Notes: generated by a model not told the origin, from the letters alone. Positions 38,400 through 49,956 are shown, counted from the stretch's first letter. The stretch is 64,000 nt of DNA from Ailurus styani (GCA_002007465.1 LNAC01000136.1:3082284-3146283), one strand, 5' to 3'. Made by a program: numbers and translations.

Positions 38400-39650
38400 A
38401 CATCTTGACCTACAGCCGTGTTAAAATTCTGTTCCTGCAACTTTCCCGTGCAAACCCTTTATTGAAACCAGACCAGCTTACTCATTGTAAAGACACTAAT
38501 GGCTCAAGCCCAGTGCCCTTCTTGAAATGTCCTTCCTTGTTCTTTGAATCTTACCCTTTCTTTATTTTTTTTTTTACTTGTTCTATAATTTTATTTAGAT
38601 GTCTTAGATTTTCTTTCCTTTTTTTTTTTTATTCTTTGCCACAGGGGTACCAGTCTGTGAATCATCAGGTTTACACCTTACACAGCATTCACCAAAGCAC
38701 AAACCCTCCTCAATGTCCATAACCCATCCACCCTATCCCTACCCTCCCACCCCCCAGTAACCCTCAGTTTGTTTTGTGAGATTAGGAGTCTCTTATGGTT
38801 TGTCTCCTTCCCCATCCCATCTTGTTTCATTATTTTTCCCTCCCTACCCCCCACAACCCCCCACCCTGCCCCTCAAGTTCCTCATATCAGAGAGATCATA
38901 TGATAATTGTCTTTCTCTGATTGACTTATTTCGCTCAGCATAATACCCTCCAGTTCCATCCATGTCGTTGCGAATGGCAAGATTTCGTTTCTTTTGATAG
39001 CTGCATAATATTCCATTGTATATATATACCACATCTTCTTTATCCATTCATCTGTTGATGGACATCTAGGTTCTTTCCATAGTTTGGCTATTGTGGACAT
39101 TGCTGCTATAAACATTCGGGTGCACGTGCCCCTGAGGATCACTACCTTTGTGTCTTTAGGATAAATACCCAGTAGTGCGATTGCTGGGTCGTAGGGTAGC
39201 TCCATTTTCAACTTTTTGAGGAATCTCCATACTGTTTTCCAGAGTGGCTGCACCAGCTTGCACTCCCACCAACAGTGTAGGAGGGTTCCCCTTTCTCCGC
39301 AACCTCGCCAACATCTGTCGTTTCCTGACTTGTTGATTTTAGCCATTCTGACTGGTGTGAGGTGGTATCTCACTGTTCTTACCCTTTCTTTAAAGCCCTC
39401 TTCAAGCCCTATCTTTTTGAATACTCCCGTTTACAGTGATCTATTTCTGTGGTACACATTTTTGCAACTCTTTTCAAGCACACATCTTCATAATTTTTTC
39501 ATGTAAGTCCCCCCTCTCTTCAATTAGACTGTAAAAACTGAACAAAGTGCTTACATTCTTCACTGACTCCCTCAAAAGCTGGATTGAACATAGTAGTGTT
39601 CAATAAGTAATTGTTGATGGAATGTAATTGAGTGATGGGGTTTGCAGTGG
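38400..39650 (+). repeat. Old L2 LINE 3' fragment, split by the younger L1
   Basis: The flanks of the L1 at 38400-38549 and 39393-39650 read as one ancient LINE-2-like 3' end. They include a TGTCCTTCCTTGTTC segment and an AATAAGTAATTGTTGATGGAATG end typical of L2. Removing the L1 and one duplication copy joins them. The family call is from pattern memory. Confidence 0.6.
38565..39377 (-). mobile_element. 5'-truncated L1 retrotransposon with 15-bp target-site duplication
   Basis: On the minus strand, 39373-38882 encodes the L1 ORF2 C terminus: [31 protein letters not shown], then IALLGIYPKDTK and MEYYAAIKRNEILPF. A 3' UTR and two A tails follow (poly-T on + at 38619-38630 and 38565-38575). 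A perfect 15-bp duplication, CTTACCCTTTCTTTA, lies at 38550-38564 and 39378-39392. The ORF2 end is nearly open, so the insertion is young. It carries only about 0.8 kb of L1 and cannot move by itself. Confidence 0.95.
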
Positions 39651-39789
39651 TGTAGTTTATATACGATAAAGGATAGTTATAAATTACTTGAAATTTATTT
39701 TTGTCTCTTGAAAAAATAAAGTTAATTAAATTTTTACTACCTACACACACACACACACATTTTACATCTTATTGTGAAAAAATATATAT

Positions 39790-39971
39790 ATATTTTAAGA
39801 TTTTATTTATTTAATAGGGATCACAAGTAGGCAGAGGCAGACAGAGAGAGAAAGGAGGAAGCAGGCTCCCCGCTGAGCAGGGAGCCCGATGTGGGCCTCA
39901 ATCCCAGGACCCTGAGATCATGACCTGAGCCGAAGGCAGAGGCTTTAACCCACTGAGCCACCCAGGCGCCC
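39790..39971 (-). mobile_element. Can-SINE
   Basis: Antisense; GTGAAAAAATAT / GTGAAAAATATT flanks; young body. Confidence 0.92.
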
Positions 39972-40159
39972 GTGAAAAATATTTCAATCTAATTATATCT
40001 TCTTTTAGAAATAACTTTTAATTAATTGGGGTAAGCTTCATTACTACAGATGTTGAAGAAAATTTTCAGTATTCCGGGTTATTTATCCATTCTGAAATAC
40101 AATATTTTCCCCCTAGCACATGGTAATTAAAAGGAATACATTTTTCTTCTTTATTACAG

Positions 40160-40213
40160 AAACAAGGACCCACTAATATGCTCTTGCATCATCTTGTCCA
40201 AGATGTAAAACAG
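40160..40213 (+). CDS. TRPM6: TRPM6 exon 13 (54 nt)
   Basis: A short exon of 18 codons, KQGPTNMLLHHLVQDVKQ, in phase with both neighbours. The acceptor is TTATTACAG and the donor CAG|GTAACC. It is a symmetric exon, so skipping it would keep the frame. Confidence 0.96.
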
Positions 40214-41299
40214 GTAACCTAATTATGAACGTGTGCAGATTTCTTTGTGTATTGTCTTAGTTTTGTGATTGAGGCGTTGCCAGATTTTGCTTTGTAAAAT
40301 GTAGGTTTGGATTTTCTAGTGAGTTACCTACCCTCTTTGCCTGGGATTCTGAGCAATTTCATCACCAAACCATACTCTTTTTTTTTCTTGTAATTTATTT
40401 TATATTTTTAAAGATTTGATCCACCAATTAAGTGGCATTAACTAATAATTATTTTCTCTTATAAAATATGAATTGGAGACATATAAAACTTTCAGTCAGA
40501 ACTTTACCTTATCGTGATACAACAGTATTTCCAATGATGATAAAACTTGCTGAAAGTAAAGACATTTCCTGGTCCTGTCATGTTTATTAGAGGACTGATA
40601 GGCGATTTTCATTGTTTTGTTATTTTTGTATGAGTGACGGCTTGGGGGCCTACCTTCTTTTATGAGTCTAAGCATTGTTCTAGGGAGCCAGGATGAATCC
40701 CACTACTCTGTACCCTTGCTCATGTTTTGCTCATGGTGTTTTCAGGGAACTTTGAGTTAAATCAGACTTAAAATAAAATCATCTTCTATTAGTTACCAAA
40801 CCTTTAACAGTCTCTTATGCTTTAATTCCTTCTCTTTTACTCACCAAGAACTTTAATTCATATCTGCTGAAAACCCGGAGAGACCTTTTTTTGTCCCTAT
40901 GATTAAACTCCACCCATGGCACACTTTAAAAGTACTTTCTCATTTCTCGGAAGTCTGGCATCTTGATAGAGAGTGTGAGCTTTCTGGTTACTTTGACTTA
41001 GTGGGAGAGCCAGAGTAAAAGAACCACAGAGGAAGACATTTAGTTGGCAAATTAGAAGTAAGCAAAAGTGTCCATGCTGATATAAATTTAGTTTGCATGA
41101 TTTATGCCAGATCAAGATAATTTTCCTTAGATTATTTCCTTGAACTTTCATTCCTTTACAGTAAACTGAAGAAAAAGGAATATAATAGGTTAAATGTGCT
41201 TTTAACTAGTAGCAATTAAGAGCATTAGTTTTGGTGTTCCTTGAAAAAAATAAATTATGACTGTATTTGCATTTATTCATATATGAATCAATGTAATCT

Positions 41300-41545
41300 C
41301 AATAGGTGAAGGGGATTAGGAAGGGGATTAAGAAACTAGAAGGTGAACTTCTAGTTAGACAATGAATAAGTCATGGGGGTAATGTATAGCATAGGGAATA
41401 TAGTCAATAGTATTGTAATAACTGAATGGCAACAGATGGTAACGAGACATCATGGAGATCACTTCATAATGTATAAAAATATTAAATCACTATGATATGC
41501 ATTTGAAACTAGTAAGATATGTCAATTATAACTTTAGTAAAAAAA
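41300..41545 (+). mobile_element. Degenerate L1 3' fragment
   Basis: Reads GGGGGTAATGTATAGCATAG, GGAATATAGTCAATAGTATTG, then CACTATGATATGCATTTGAA and GTCAATTATAACTTTAGTAA before an A run. This is an older L1 3' end in sense orientation in intron 13. Confidence 0.7.
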
Positions 41546-41658
41546 TATACTATGAATGGTAGTTGAAGTAACAGTTATGAAGAGGTAGTAAGGTGGGTTT
41601 TAAGTGGTCAGTTACCTTCATTTAGACTAATACCCATGTGCTTGGAAATCTGCTGCTC

Positions 41659-41676
41659 AACCCTAACCCTAACCCT
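41659..41676. repeat. Short interstitial telomere-type repeat
   Basis: Three perfect AACCCT units, i.e. TTAGGG on the other strand, in intron 13. Confidence 0.9.
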
Positions 41677-41889
41677 ACCGTAACATTTGTTTTGGCACAG
41701 CCTCATACTTTGATCTTATTTTGTTCTGCCATTCCATGTTCCTTATTTCTGTTCTACCTCCTTCCATATTCTCACATCGTGTATAATGTAGTCAACACAG
41801 TGCAAAGTGCTATAGTCATTTCAATAGAGAGATGGAAGGTCTAAGAGAATGTTAATTTTGGATCACATACATTCAGCGTATTGAAGGGG

Positions 41890-42400
41890 GGGAAGAAATT
41901 TTCCTCAGTGCAAGGTTCTTCCAGCTAACCTAAGAATTAAATTTTAGGTGAGATAGATTAACAGGAGGAGAAAAACACAGTTTTATTGTGTGCACACAGA
42001 GGTCCAGTGTTGAAATTGAGACCTCAAGGAATGACGAAGGCAGGCAATTTTTGTACTTTTCAGACAAAGAGACAATAAATCTGTGAAGAATTGACAAGAC
42101 AAAGAAAACTTAACTTTGGAGCTTCAATTAGTAAGGAATTCTAAACAGAATGTCGGCTGGGATAGTAAATTAGTAAAAAGTCACAAGGGTCACTTACACA
42201 CCTCTGCTCTAAATTTCCCATCTCTGGTGATAAGGACGTCTCTTTACCTCTTGGGACAGAGAGGGTACCTTTCACGTGGGGGAGTTACTTCCTGCTTTCG
42301 GGAACAGAGGAGGGTCTGAGTGTCTTCCTTATATGGGCTGTCTCTTAGTAACTTTTATTTAAAATAATCAGTATGTCAAAATGGCATATTTTGGAGATAT
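41890..42400 (-). mobile_element. LTR-like repeat
   Basis: CACAGTTTTATTGTGTGCAC gives AATAAAA on the minus strand. The block GAGACCTCAAGGAATGACGAAG, CAATTTTTGTACTTTTCAGA, CTTTGGAGCTTCAATTAGT follows an LTR pattern common to old ERVL-type elements. The family is not certain. Confidence 0.5.
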
Positions 42401-42769
42401 CCTCCAGTGATTTTACTTCTGTTGTAATAGTTATATAATTTCCAGTTAAAACAATCTTTTATACCGTATTTAACTGTGTTTTAGTTTAAGGTGTATGTAC
42501 GCATGAGAGAAAAAAGAGCGTTGAATGAACAAATATAAGCATGCACTTGATGTCTGTGAAATTAAAAACACGTTAGCACTAGGTTTGTTTTTCCATCTGA
42601 ACGAGCAGACTGTATCAGTGGTCGGCCACATGAATTGATCAGTTTGTAAAGATGCTTGAAAAGTACGAGTCTCCCTCTTTGCGGTTGATTGGGTTATGTT
42701 CTAACAGATGGCAAAGGAGACACAAATCAGGAACCGAAAGTCACAGTGCGTTACATGGTTTCGTTTCAG

Positions 42770-42910
42770 CATGCCCTTCTCTCAGGCTACAGAATAACAC
42801 TGATCGACATTGGATTGGTAATCGAATACCTCATTGGTGGAGCATATCGCAGCAGCTACACCAGAAAAAGTTTCAGAGCCCTCTACAACAACCTCTACAG
42901 AAAACACAAG
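42770..42910 (+). CDS. TRPM6: TRPM6 exon 14
   Basis: 141 nt (47 codons) reading [20 protein letters not shown], then [13 protein letters not shown] and [10 protein letters not shown]. The acceptor is TCGTTTCAG and the donor AAG|GTACCA. It matches the LIDIGLV.EYL helix of TRPM6/7. It is symmetric. The long intron that follows hosts the FBXO15 retrocopy. Confidence 0.97.
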
Positions 42911-43759
42911 GTACCACGATTGATAAGTACCCTTGTAAACTATGGGGTAACTAGGAGTTAGGCTTTTAGAAAAATGGCTTAGGAAGTTCAAATGGGAATA
43001 GCTTCTAAAATGGACATACGTATTTATCGGCATTCAATGAGTCTCTGCCACATGTAAATTACGGTGCTTAGGATGCACATAAAGACCAGGAGTTCAGAAA
43101 CTCTCAGAGGAAACAGATTTATGAATAACCAACCATCACACAGAACAGGATACAACGTGTGCTGTATTGACATAGAAGTAATGTCATGAGAAAGATTTGA
43201 GGGAGAGGTGACCAGTTCTTTTCTTTCCTTTTGAAAATGTAGAAGACAAAAGCCTAATGGGCTTCCATCTATAAACTCATACTAGTTCATAACCTGGAGG
43301 TGACAAACTTGGGGTAGGTGTGTAGGGGTTATGTTGGAAAATGCATGCAGAGTATACCGTGTAAAAATACACTTTGTACATATTTTATTTCCCATCGAGA
43401 TTTTGAGTCTAGGAATGTAAAGTCAGAGTTGCTGCCTGGTTGATTAGCAGAGAAATCATTGCTTGTTTCCGGAGAGAGCCTTTCTTCTTAAAGGATGATG
43501 GAAGTGTTAGACAAGGGAGTTTGGGGCACTTGGGGCTGAGAGAAGAGCAGAGGCAGTGAAAGGCACAGTGCTGTGGACATCAGGATACGTTTTTGTAGTG
43601 ACAGGGGGGCCTTTGTGGTCAGCAATGTGCTAGAAGGTTGTGAAGGATGAGACTGGAAAGGTGCTTTGGGATCATGGGAAGAGTCCAGAATATCAAGCCA
43701 CTTTTGACATACATACATACATACATACATTTATTTATGTTTTTAAATTTTTAAAAACA

Positions 43760-43961
43760 TTTATTTTTATTTTTTAAAATTTTTATTTATTTGACACAGA
43801 GAGAGAAAGCACACAAGCAGGGGGAGCTGCAGGCAGAGGGAAAGGGAGAAGCAGGCTTCCCGCTGAGCAGGGAACCCGATGAGGGGCTCAATCCCAGGAC
43901 CCTGAAATCATGACCTGAGCCGAAGGCAGATGCTTAACTGGCTGAGCCACCCAGGCACCCC
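43760..43961 (-). mobile_element. Can-SINE
   Basis: Antisense; TTTATTTGACACAGAGAGAG to CCAGGCACCCC; preceded by a (ATAC)n run at 43710-43730. Confidence 0.9.
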
Positions 43962-44089
43962 TTGACCTTTATTTATAAAGAATCAGGTGACATGAAAGCC
44001 TAACTTGTCTCTAAGGAAATAAAGAACAATGAAAAACTCAAATCTCAGAGAGAAAATGATGTTCATTAAGATTTCAGAGGCACGGGATG

Positions 44090-44146
44090 CTTAGCAAGGA
44101 GCCTGCTTCTCCCTCTGCCTCTGCCTGCCTCTCAGCCTACTTGTGT

Positions 44147-44197
<51 letters not shown>

Positions 44198-44224
44198 AAT
44201 AAATAAAATCTTAAAAAAAAAAAA
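44090..44224 (+). mobile_element. Can-SINE, 5'-truncated, with expanded CT/CA tract
   Basis: Sense; starts in the body (AGCAAGGAGCCTGCTTCTCC), then (TC)n and (AC)n 44150-44198, and a tail. ATTTCAGAGGCA is duplicated at both ends, so truncation occurred at insertion. Confidence 0.9.
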
Positions 44225-44499
44225 TTTCAGAGGCATAGAGATGCACTTGAGGTATCAGCTCCTTCACTAAAACCAAATATATCTTGCTGTGAGGTTCCCT
44301 GTGACAGGTATGAGGACAGACTGTGTCCTTGGTGTAGCCCAATGGGGAGTTTGCTAGGCAAGTGCCCCTAGTGCTTTTTTTTTTTCTTTTGAAATGGTGT
44401 GAAATTACTACCCATTTCTCTGACTGTTTTGTAGTGAAGGAGTAGAGTTTATTAGTAAAGTCTTGTAGTGAGTTCGATCATAGAAGTTACAAATACATT

Positions 44500-44710
44500 G
44501 GAGTCAGATCTGGGATGGAGTATTAGTTTTGCTCATTAGTAGTTATGAAATCTTGAGTAGAAGCTTAACCTCTCCGTGTGTCACTTTCCTTATATATAAA
44601 ATGGGAATAATAATATCTTTTATAAATTTGTCTAAAGGATTAAATAAAATAATACCTGGAAAACCCATATTCCTGGTACATAGAGGGTACAGAGTAACTT
44701 AATAATAATA
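44500..44710 (+). repeat. MIR SINE
   Basis: GGAGTCAGATCTGGGATGG, TTAACCTCTCCGTGTGTCAC, TTCCTTATATATAAAATGGG, AATAATAATATC and CCTGGTACATAGAGGG follow MIR in sense. Confidence 0.7.
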
Positions 44711-44884
44711 GTCATTACGATCACTCCTGATGATGCTATTAATTCTGTCTCACAACAATCATGAAAATAATTCGAGTATGATTTTTTAGAAGCCTGGACC
44801 CAATCACTTCGTTGTGTAATTTAGATCCATAAAAGGCCAGCTAAAGTCAGTGAGTAAATACAGCAGCTTAGCAGCACTGAGGTG

Positions 44885-46501
44885 GCCTCCAGGCGCCGCA
44901 TTTGCCACTAAGCCCGTGGGGTCGGAGGAGCCCAGGGGATCCCGGGGGGGCCGCCCGCTGCTGGGTTCAGAAAGGGGCCAGGCCTCAGGTGCGCCGCAGG
45001 CCGCGCTACCGTGAGGCAGTGCGCGAGGCGGGGAGAGTGCTGTGAGAAGTCCTCCGCTAACCTTTCTGTGTCTCTGGATCGTGTGCCTTCAGAAATCTTG
45101 CCGAAGATCTTTTCCCACTTGGACGCTGGGACCCTGCTGTGTACTGGATGCATGACTAGGCGCTTTTATCATCTGGCCAATGACCATTTTATTTGGATCA
45201 GAATCTCTTCAACTGCCTTTTCACCTAAAAGATCTAATTGGAAAGTTACTTCGTCAGAGAAGACCACTGTATGGTCGAGGGTAAAGAAGCTGGGTGTGGG
45301 AAGAAAGAATCCATCAGAAAACAAAGAGCTCCTGCAAGAAGCCGTGCTATTTCAGGTTCCCCAGCTGCTCAGTCCTTACATAGGCTGTCCCGTTCAAACC
45401 AAAGAGGCCCTCAGAACATCTGGTTGAGGCTGGGTCATTATGGTGAAAAAAAAAAGTGGAAAAGAACCCATCATGAAGAGCATTGCCCTCTCCATAAACA
45501 AGTCTTCAGTGATGATTATGTGGTGCGGCCAGAATTGGCCACAGTGAGCCATGTTGTCAACCTCATGACAACCACCTTTACATGGTATGACACCAGTTTT
45601 TATGGACCAGTCTAAAACTCCCTCCAGAAATGGACCTTGGTGGCGTTCTCTAATTGCAAAGTACAACCTGAGTAACTTGACTGGATCCACCACAATTGGC
45701 TGGGACAGACTCATCGGGATTTCCTGCTTACACCCGGCCTCTTGGTGGGGCTGTGGAAGGAGGAGGAAGAACGGGCTTTTGTTACAGCAAATCTTCATTT
45801 CCATCACTTTGCGGAAAAGAGCACGTGAGGCTCAGCCACTGTCCCCTGTGAGCTACTTCCTCATACCCCCCCTTGTGGATGACAACCCAGAGTATGGACT
45901 GCGTGGCCACCAGCTCCGTGCTGATCCGCACAGCGGTGGTATTTTCTGCATGTGTGGCACATTTCTCAATCTCTTTACCAAGAAAGGAGACATTGAAAAT
46001 GGATATGTGAAGCTTGTTGCTGTAAGTTTTAAAAATTACACAGAACAACTACCTCCTTTTGGAAAAGATGGCGTTCTCTTGGGGAACTGATATTTTCAAT
46101 GGCTGTATAAAGAACTGTTCTCTATGGCCATAACTCTTTCGGGTGAATATGGGAACGCTTTTGGTGTTTCAGTTCCCTGGTTTGCATGGGATTTCTGAGT
46201 CCTCTGATGGTCCTAATTTCTTGGGACAGACTTACTATGTTGACTATGTGGACACACAAGGAAAAATGCTCATGATGTTGGTATGGATTCAAGAGACAGA
46301 ATGCTTCATCGTCAGCCTGGTCCTTTACCTGAGGAGAGCAAAAATAAGCCACTGCTGTGGGGCGGCACACTGAGTATTAGCAGGAGGTGGCGCATTATTG
46401 TTGCTGTTTGTTTTGGACTAATCAGTTTTGTTCTTGGTGTCGAAAGTTGAAATAAAGCAACGGTCTGTTTGATGCCTTCTTATTTTGAAAAATAAATAAA
46501 G
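44885..46501 (+). pseudogene. FBXO15: FBXO15 processed pseudogene (retrocopy) in TRPM6 intron 14
   Basis: A GC-rich 5' end (44885-45060) runs without introns into an F-box (SEILPKIFSHLDAGTLLCTG, near 45090-45150). It then reads RRFYHLANDHFIWI, SLIAKYNLSNLT (near 45640), VDDNPEYGLRGHQL (near 45880), GTFLNLFTKKGDIENG (near 45960) and LGQTYYVDYVD near 46225. These match the SCF-type F-box protein FBXO15 in order, but the reading frame switches several times between 45230 and 46145 and stops occur at 45427 and 46090. AATAAA at 46451 and an A-rich run near 46487-46501 mark the copied mRNA tail. No clear target-site duplication is visible. It lies in the same direction as TRPM6 and should be non-coding. 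The F-box identity is firm; FBXO15 rather than another F-box protein is from remembered sequence. Confidence 0.88.
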
Positions 46502-47108
46502 TAGCTCAAAGCCCATGGTTTGTATCATCCGTTTTTATACCAACCCCTTTAAGAATGCTTCTTTTAGTTTCTCACTGATGAAAGCTTCATGCTGATAATA
46601 AATTATGTTGTTTGTGGGCCTAATCCCTGGAATTCCAGTGGTGATGCATACCATCTGGAGAAGTTCCATAACTTTGCAACTTAACCTTGGAGTTGTTTGT
46701 GAATGGGAACTTTTTCTTATCAGAACTGTGAATCTTTACTGCCTATTCTGAACTTGTTCCAGGTATAGAAAATCCATTGATTTTTAATGGAATTTCCACA
46801 TAGAGAAGGAATGCAGATATATAATAGGGAACAAAAGAGCATGTTCTCTAGGATGTTAGGAAATAACAGTGTGCTTAATAAGGAGCAGATCGTGAGATGC
46901 TTTTGTTGGGTGAGTAATTAAATACCAATCATGGGCTAGAGACAGAACCTTGGGTTACTTGGCAGGACACAATATTATATTGTTTTCATTACTGTCTAGA
47001 AATGAAATGTTCATTGTTACCATGATAATCTTTTCCCTTTTTGTTTTATTTTAAAAATAAAATAACACCCGCCAGCGAGTGACCAGTTTTGCTCAAAGCC
47101 TTTCCCAG

Positions 47109-47210
47109 CCTCCTCTTCACCGAAGACGCCCCTCAGGAAACAGAAAAGAATCTGCAGGAAGCACGCTTCATTCCCAGTTCATTAGAACTGCCCAGCCTTA
47201 CAAATTCAAG
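47109..47210 (+). CDS. TRPM6: TRPM6 exon 15 (start uncertain)
   Basis: Using the CTTTCCCAG acceptor gives 34 codons: [20 protein letters not shown], then [14 protein letters not shown]. The second half is unmistakable TRPM6 (FIRTAQPY is shared with TRPM7). The first residues are diverged, and the exon is about three codons longer at its start than the human protein as I remember it. A second in-frame acceptor at CGCCAG would start the exon at 47076 and add 11 codons without a stop. The donor is AAG|GTACCA. The 3' end is secure; the 5' end is not. Confidence 0.85.
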
Positions 47211-48392
47211 GTACCACTTATTTCTTTTTAGATGTGAAAATAAAATTGTTCTTGCAGACTAGACCATTTCTTCATCGAAAGTTGGAGAAGGGAGCTACAA
47301 ATAAGCCCGTTGTAAGTACCATATACAGATGGTGCAAGTGCAGAGCATAACAGTTGGGCAGTGGGAACAATATTGTTAATCCACCTCTTCCCATATTATT
47401 TCAGTCCCACTTTCCTCTGGGGATGAATGCATTTGCTCAAGAGTTTCTGTAGAAATGATTCCCGTGTTGGCAGAAAGGTTTACTTCCCAGAGCTAGGATG
47501 AAAGGATATTTTATAAAATTATCCTTAATTGCCATCAATGAATACAGATTTCCTTTTATTTATAGAAATAAAGGAAACATATGATTTTCTCTCTTATCCT
47601 CTTTTATTAAAAAGATTATCAATCCTATTATTTACCAGGCATTATGTTGGGTGCTTGGTTGAATGTGGGATGCAGGTAGGGGGAGAAGTTATAATGATGA
47701 CTGAGAAATGACCCCCCTCTGCCCAAAGGAATAACCATATTGCCATGTAACGAATGGAATTATTGAATATTGAATATTGGAAAAGATATTGAATATTGAA
47801 TTGAAATATTGAAAAAGAATATTGGCTAAGAAATATTGAATGTTGAATTCAATCAATATTGAAAAAGAAATCTATACATAGTGACATAGAAGGACATGAT
47901 GGTTAAGATGAGCTAGCTATAAAGGGTTAGTTTACATAGTAGAGAATAGTATCGCCTTATTACATATTACTATTACTAGAGGAATATAATCAGAGTAAAG
48001 GAAAGGAAACTTAAAACCAATCAGTTTGGATGCATGTTGGCCATGCTAGTGACATTTTTCTAAGGGAAAGATCATTTATAAAGTGAGATTAGAGTTGTTT
48101 TTTTGTGTTTATAGTTCTCATCTATCCAATATGTTATTTCAACCCATTTCCTTGGGAAATTGAAAATTGCCATGTAGTCATTGGGTCTATTCCAAAGGTG
48201 TAGTGTTTTAAGTTGTGCTGAATGAACGCAAGGTATCTCAGCTTGTGGACCCTGGATCTATCAGACACAACAAGAAATAGATCACCTAAAAGGCCAAAAT
48301 TTTGGTTTCTGGTTTATAAAATTGTATTGTTATTTCCATCTCTTTTCAGAGATTTAAAAAATATTCTTAGGATGCTGGAAACGTTTCATTAG

Positions 48393-48731
<339 letters not shown>

Positions 48732-48904
48732 TAGGAGTTTTCTCTTCACTTCATACTAAACATCGACACTTCTTAGAATGGTTAGACACTTTTATCTCCC
48801 TCGCCTTAGAACGTGTAAGATACGCGGGCTTGCTGCTCAGCATTTCCTGGGCTCTCCTATAAATAGGGGTCTTTAGGTAGTTCACGGTACTTTGTGGAAT
48901 AAGG

Positions 48905-49065
48905 GGAAGAGAGATAGCCCTCTGGTCAGGAGACCTGGCTTCTGGTCCTCGTCCAGTTATTTACTAATTGGACAACTCAGCTGGCCAGGTTTTGGGACTC
49001 TAGTTTCCTCACACAGAGGGTTCAGTTAATGATTTTGGAAGTCCCTTCCAAATCTCAAACTCTTT
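48905..49065 (+). repeat. MIR-like SINE
   Basis: GGAGACCTGGCTTCTGGTCC, TTATTTACTAATTGGACAAC and TCTAGTTTCCTCACACAGAG resemble a MIR head and middle in sense. Confidence 0.55.
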
Positions 49066-49286
49066 GACCCTAAGTTATATGAAAGCTTGTTTACTTTTAG
49101 TACATCTCAGGCAGGAAGATAAATAAATGTATTATATACCAAAGAACCAGAGCTTGATGGCAAAAGATAGAAAAGTTGGAAATTGTTTTGATTTTTTGAA
49201 TACTCAAGCATTATAATAGGAAAGAAGGGGAGCTAGAGTTCATAGAAACTAATGTGTAATTGTGATTTTAAAAGTTCCAGAGAGTA

Positions 49287-49465
49287 GGGCACCTGGGTGG
49301 CTCAGTGGGTTAAAGCCTCTGCCTTCGGCTCAGGTCATGATCTCAGGGTCCTGGGATCCAGGCCTGCGTCGGGCTCCNCCCCCCCCCCGCCTACTTGTGA
49401 TCTCTCTCTCTCTCTCTCTCTCTCTCTGTCAAATAAATAAATAAATAAATCTTTAAAAAAAAAAA
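49287..49465 (+). mobile_element. Can-SINE with N and a missing middle
   Basis: Sense; GGTTAAAGCCTCTGCCTTCG head; an N at 49378 followed by poly-C replaces part of the body. AAAGTTCCAGAGAG / AAAGTTCCATAGAG flanks. Confidence 0.9.
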
Positions 49466-49956
49466 AAGTTCCATAGAGGAAGTGTCTACTTTTTAGAGAA
49501 AACAACCTCCCAGAAAATGTTTCCATATCTAGCTTCTTATTTAAGTCACCTGTGTATTTTCTAGAAAATTAAAAAAAGGTGGCCCCACTAATTCCCTTAA
49601 TTTCTTACTCAGTTTTGAACAGTCTTTTCTGTCAAAAAATCCTCTAGTTGGTCTTGTCATGCAGCCTCAAACCAAGCCACACGTAGTCTGTTTTGTGGTG
49701 TGGAGAGGGTAGATAGTTCAGCCACTCCGGTGTAAACCACCTTCTGTACACTGCAGTGTAAAAACCCTCTTGCAAAGGGAAAACGTCCATTTCCAGAGCA
49801 GCAACCACCTTGAAATGGCTTCTGCCGTCTGCCATTATTATGTTGCTGTTCATTCTTCCGTGTTGCTCTCTGCCGAGGCTCATAGCTCATCTTTTTAAGT
49901 GTTTCTGGGACTCTGACCTGGATTTGTTTTTGCCACTCACCGCTGTGTCATCACAG

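Noticed and set aside
38882..39373. 163-codon minus-strand frame as a possible gene
   Set aside because: It is the C terminus of L1 ORF2 in a truncated insertion.
45011..46090. F-box frames as a functional gene
   Set aside because: Frame switches and stops relative to FBXO15, and no introns: a processed pseudogene.
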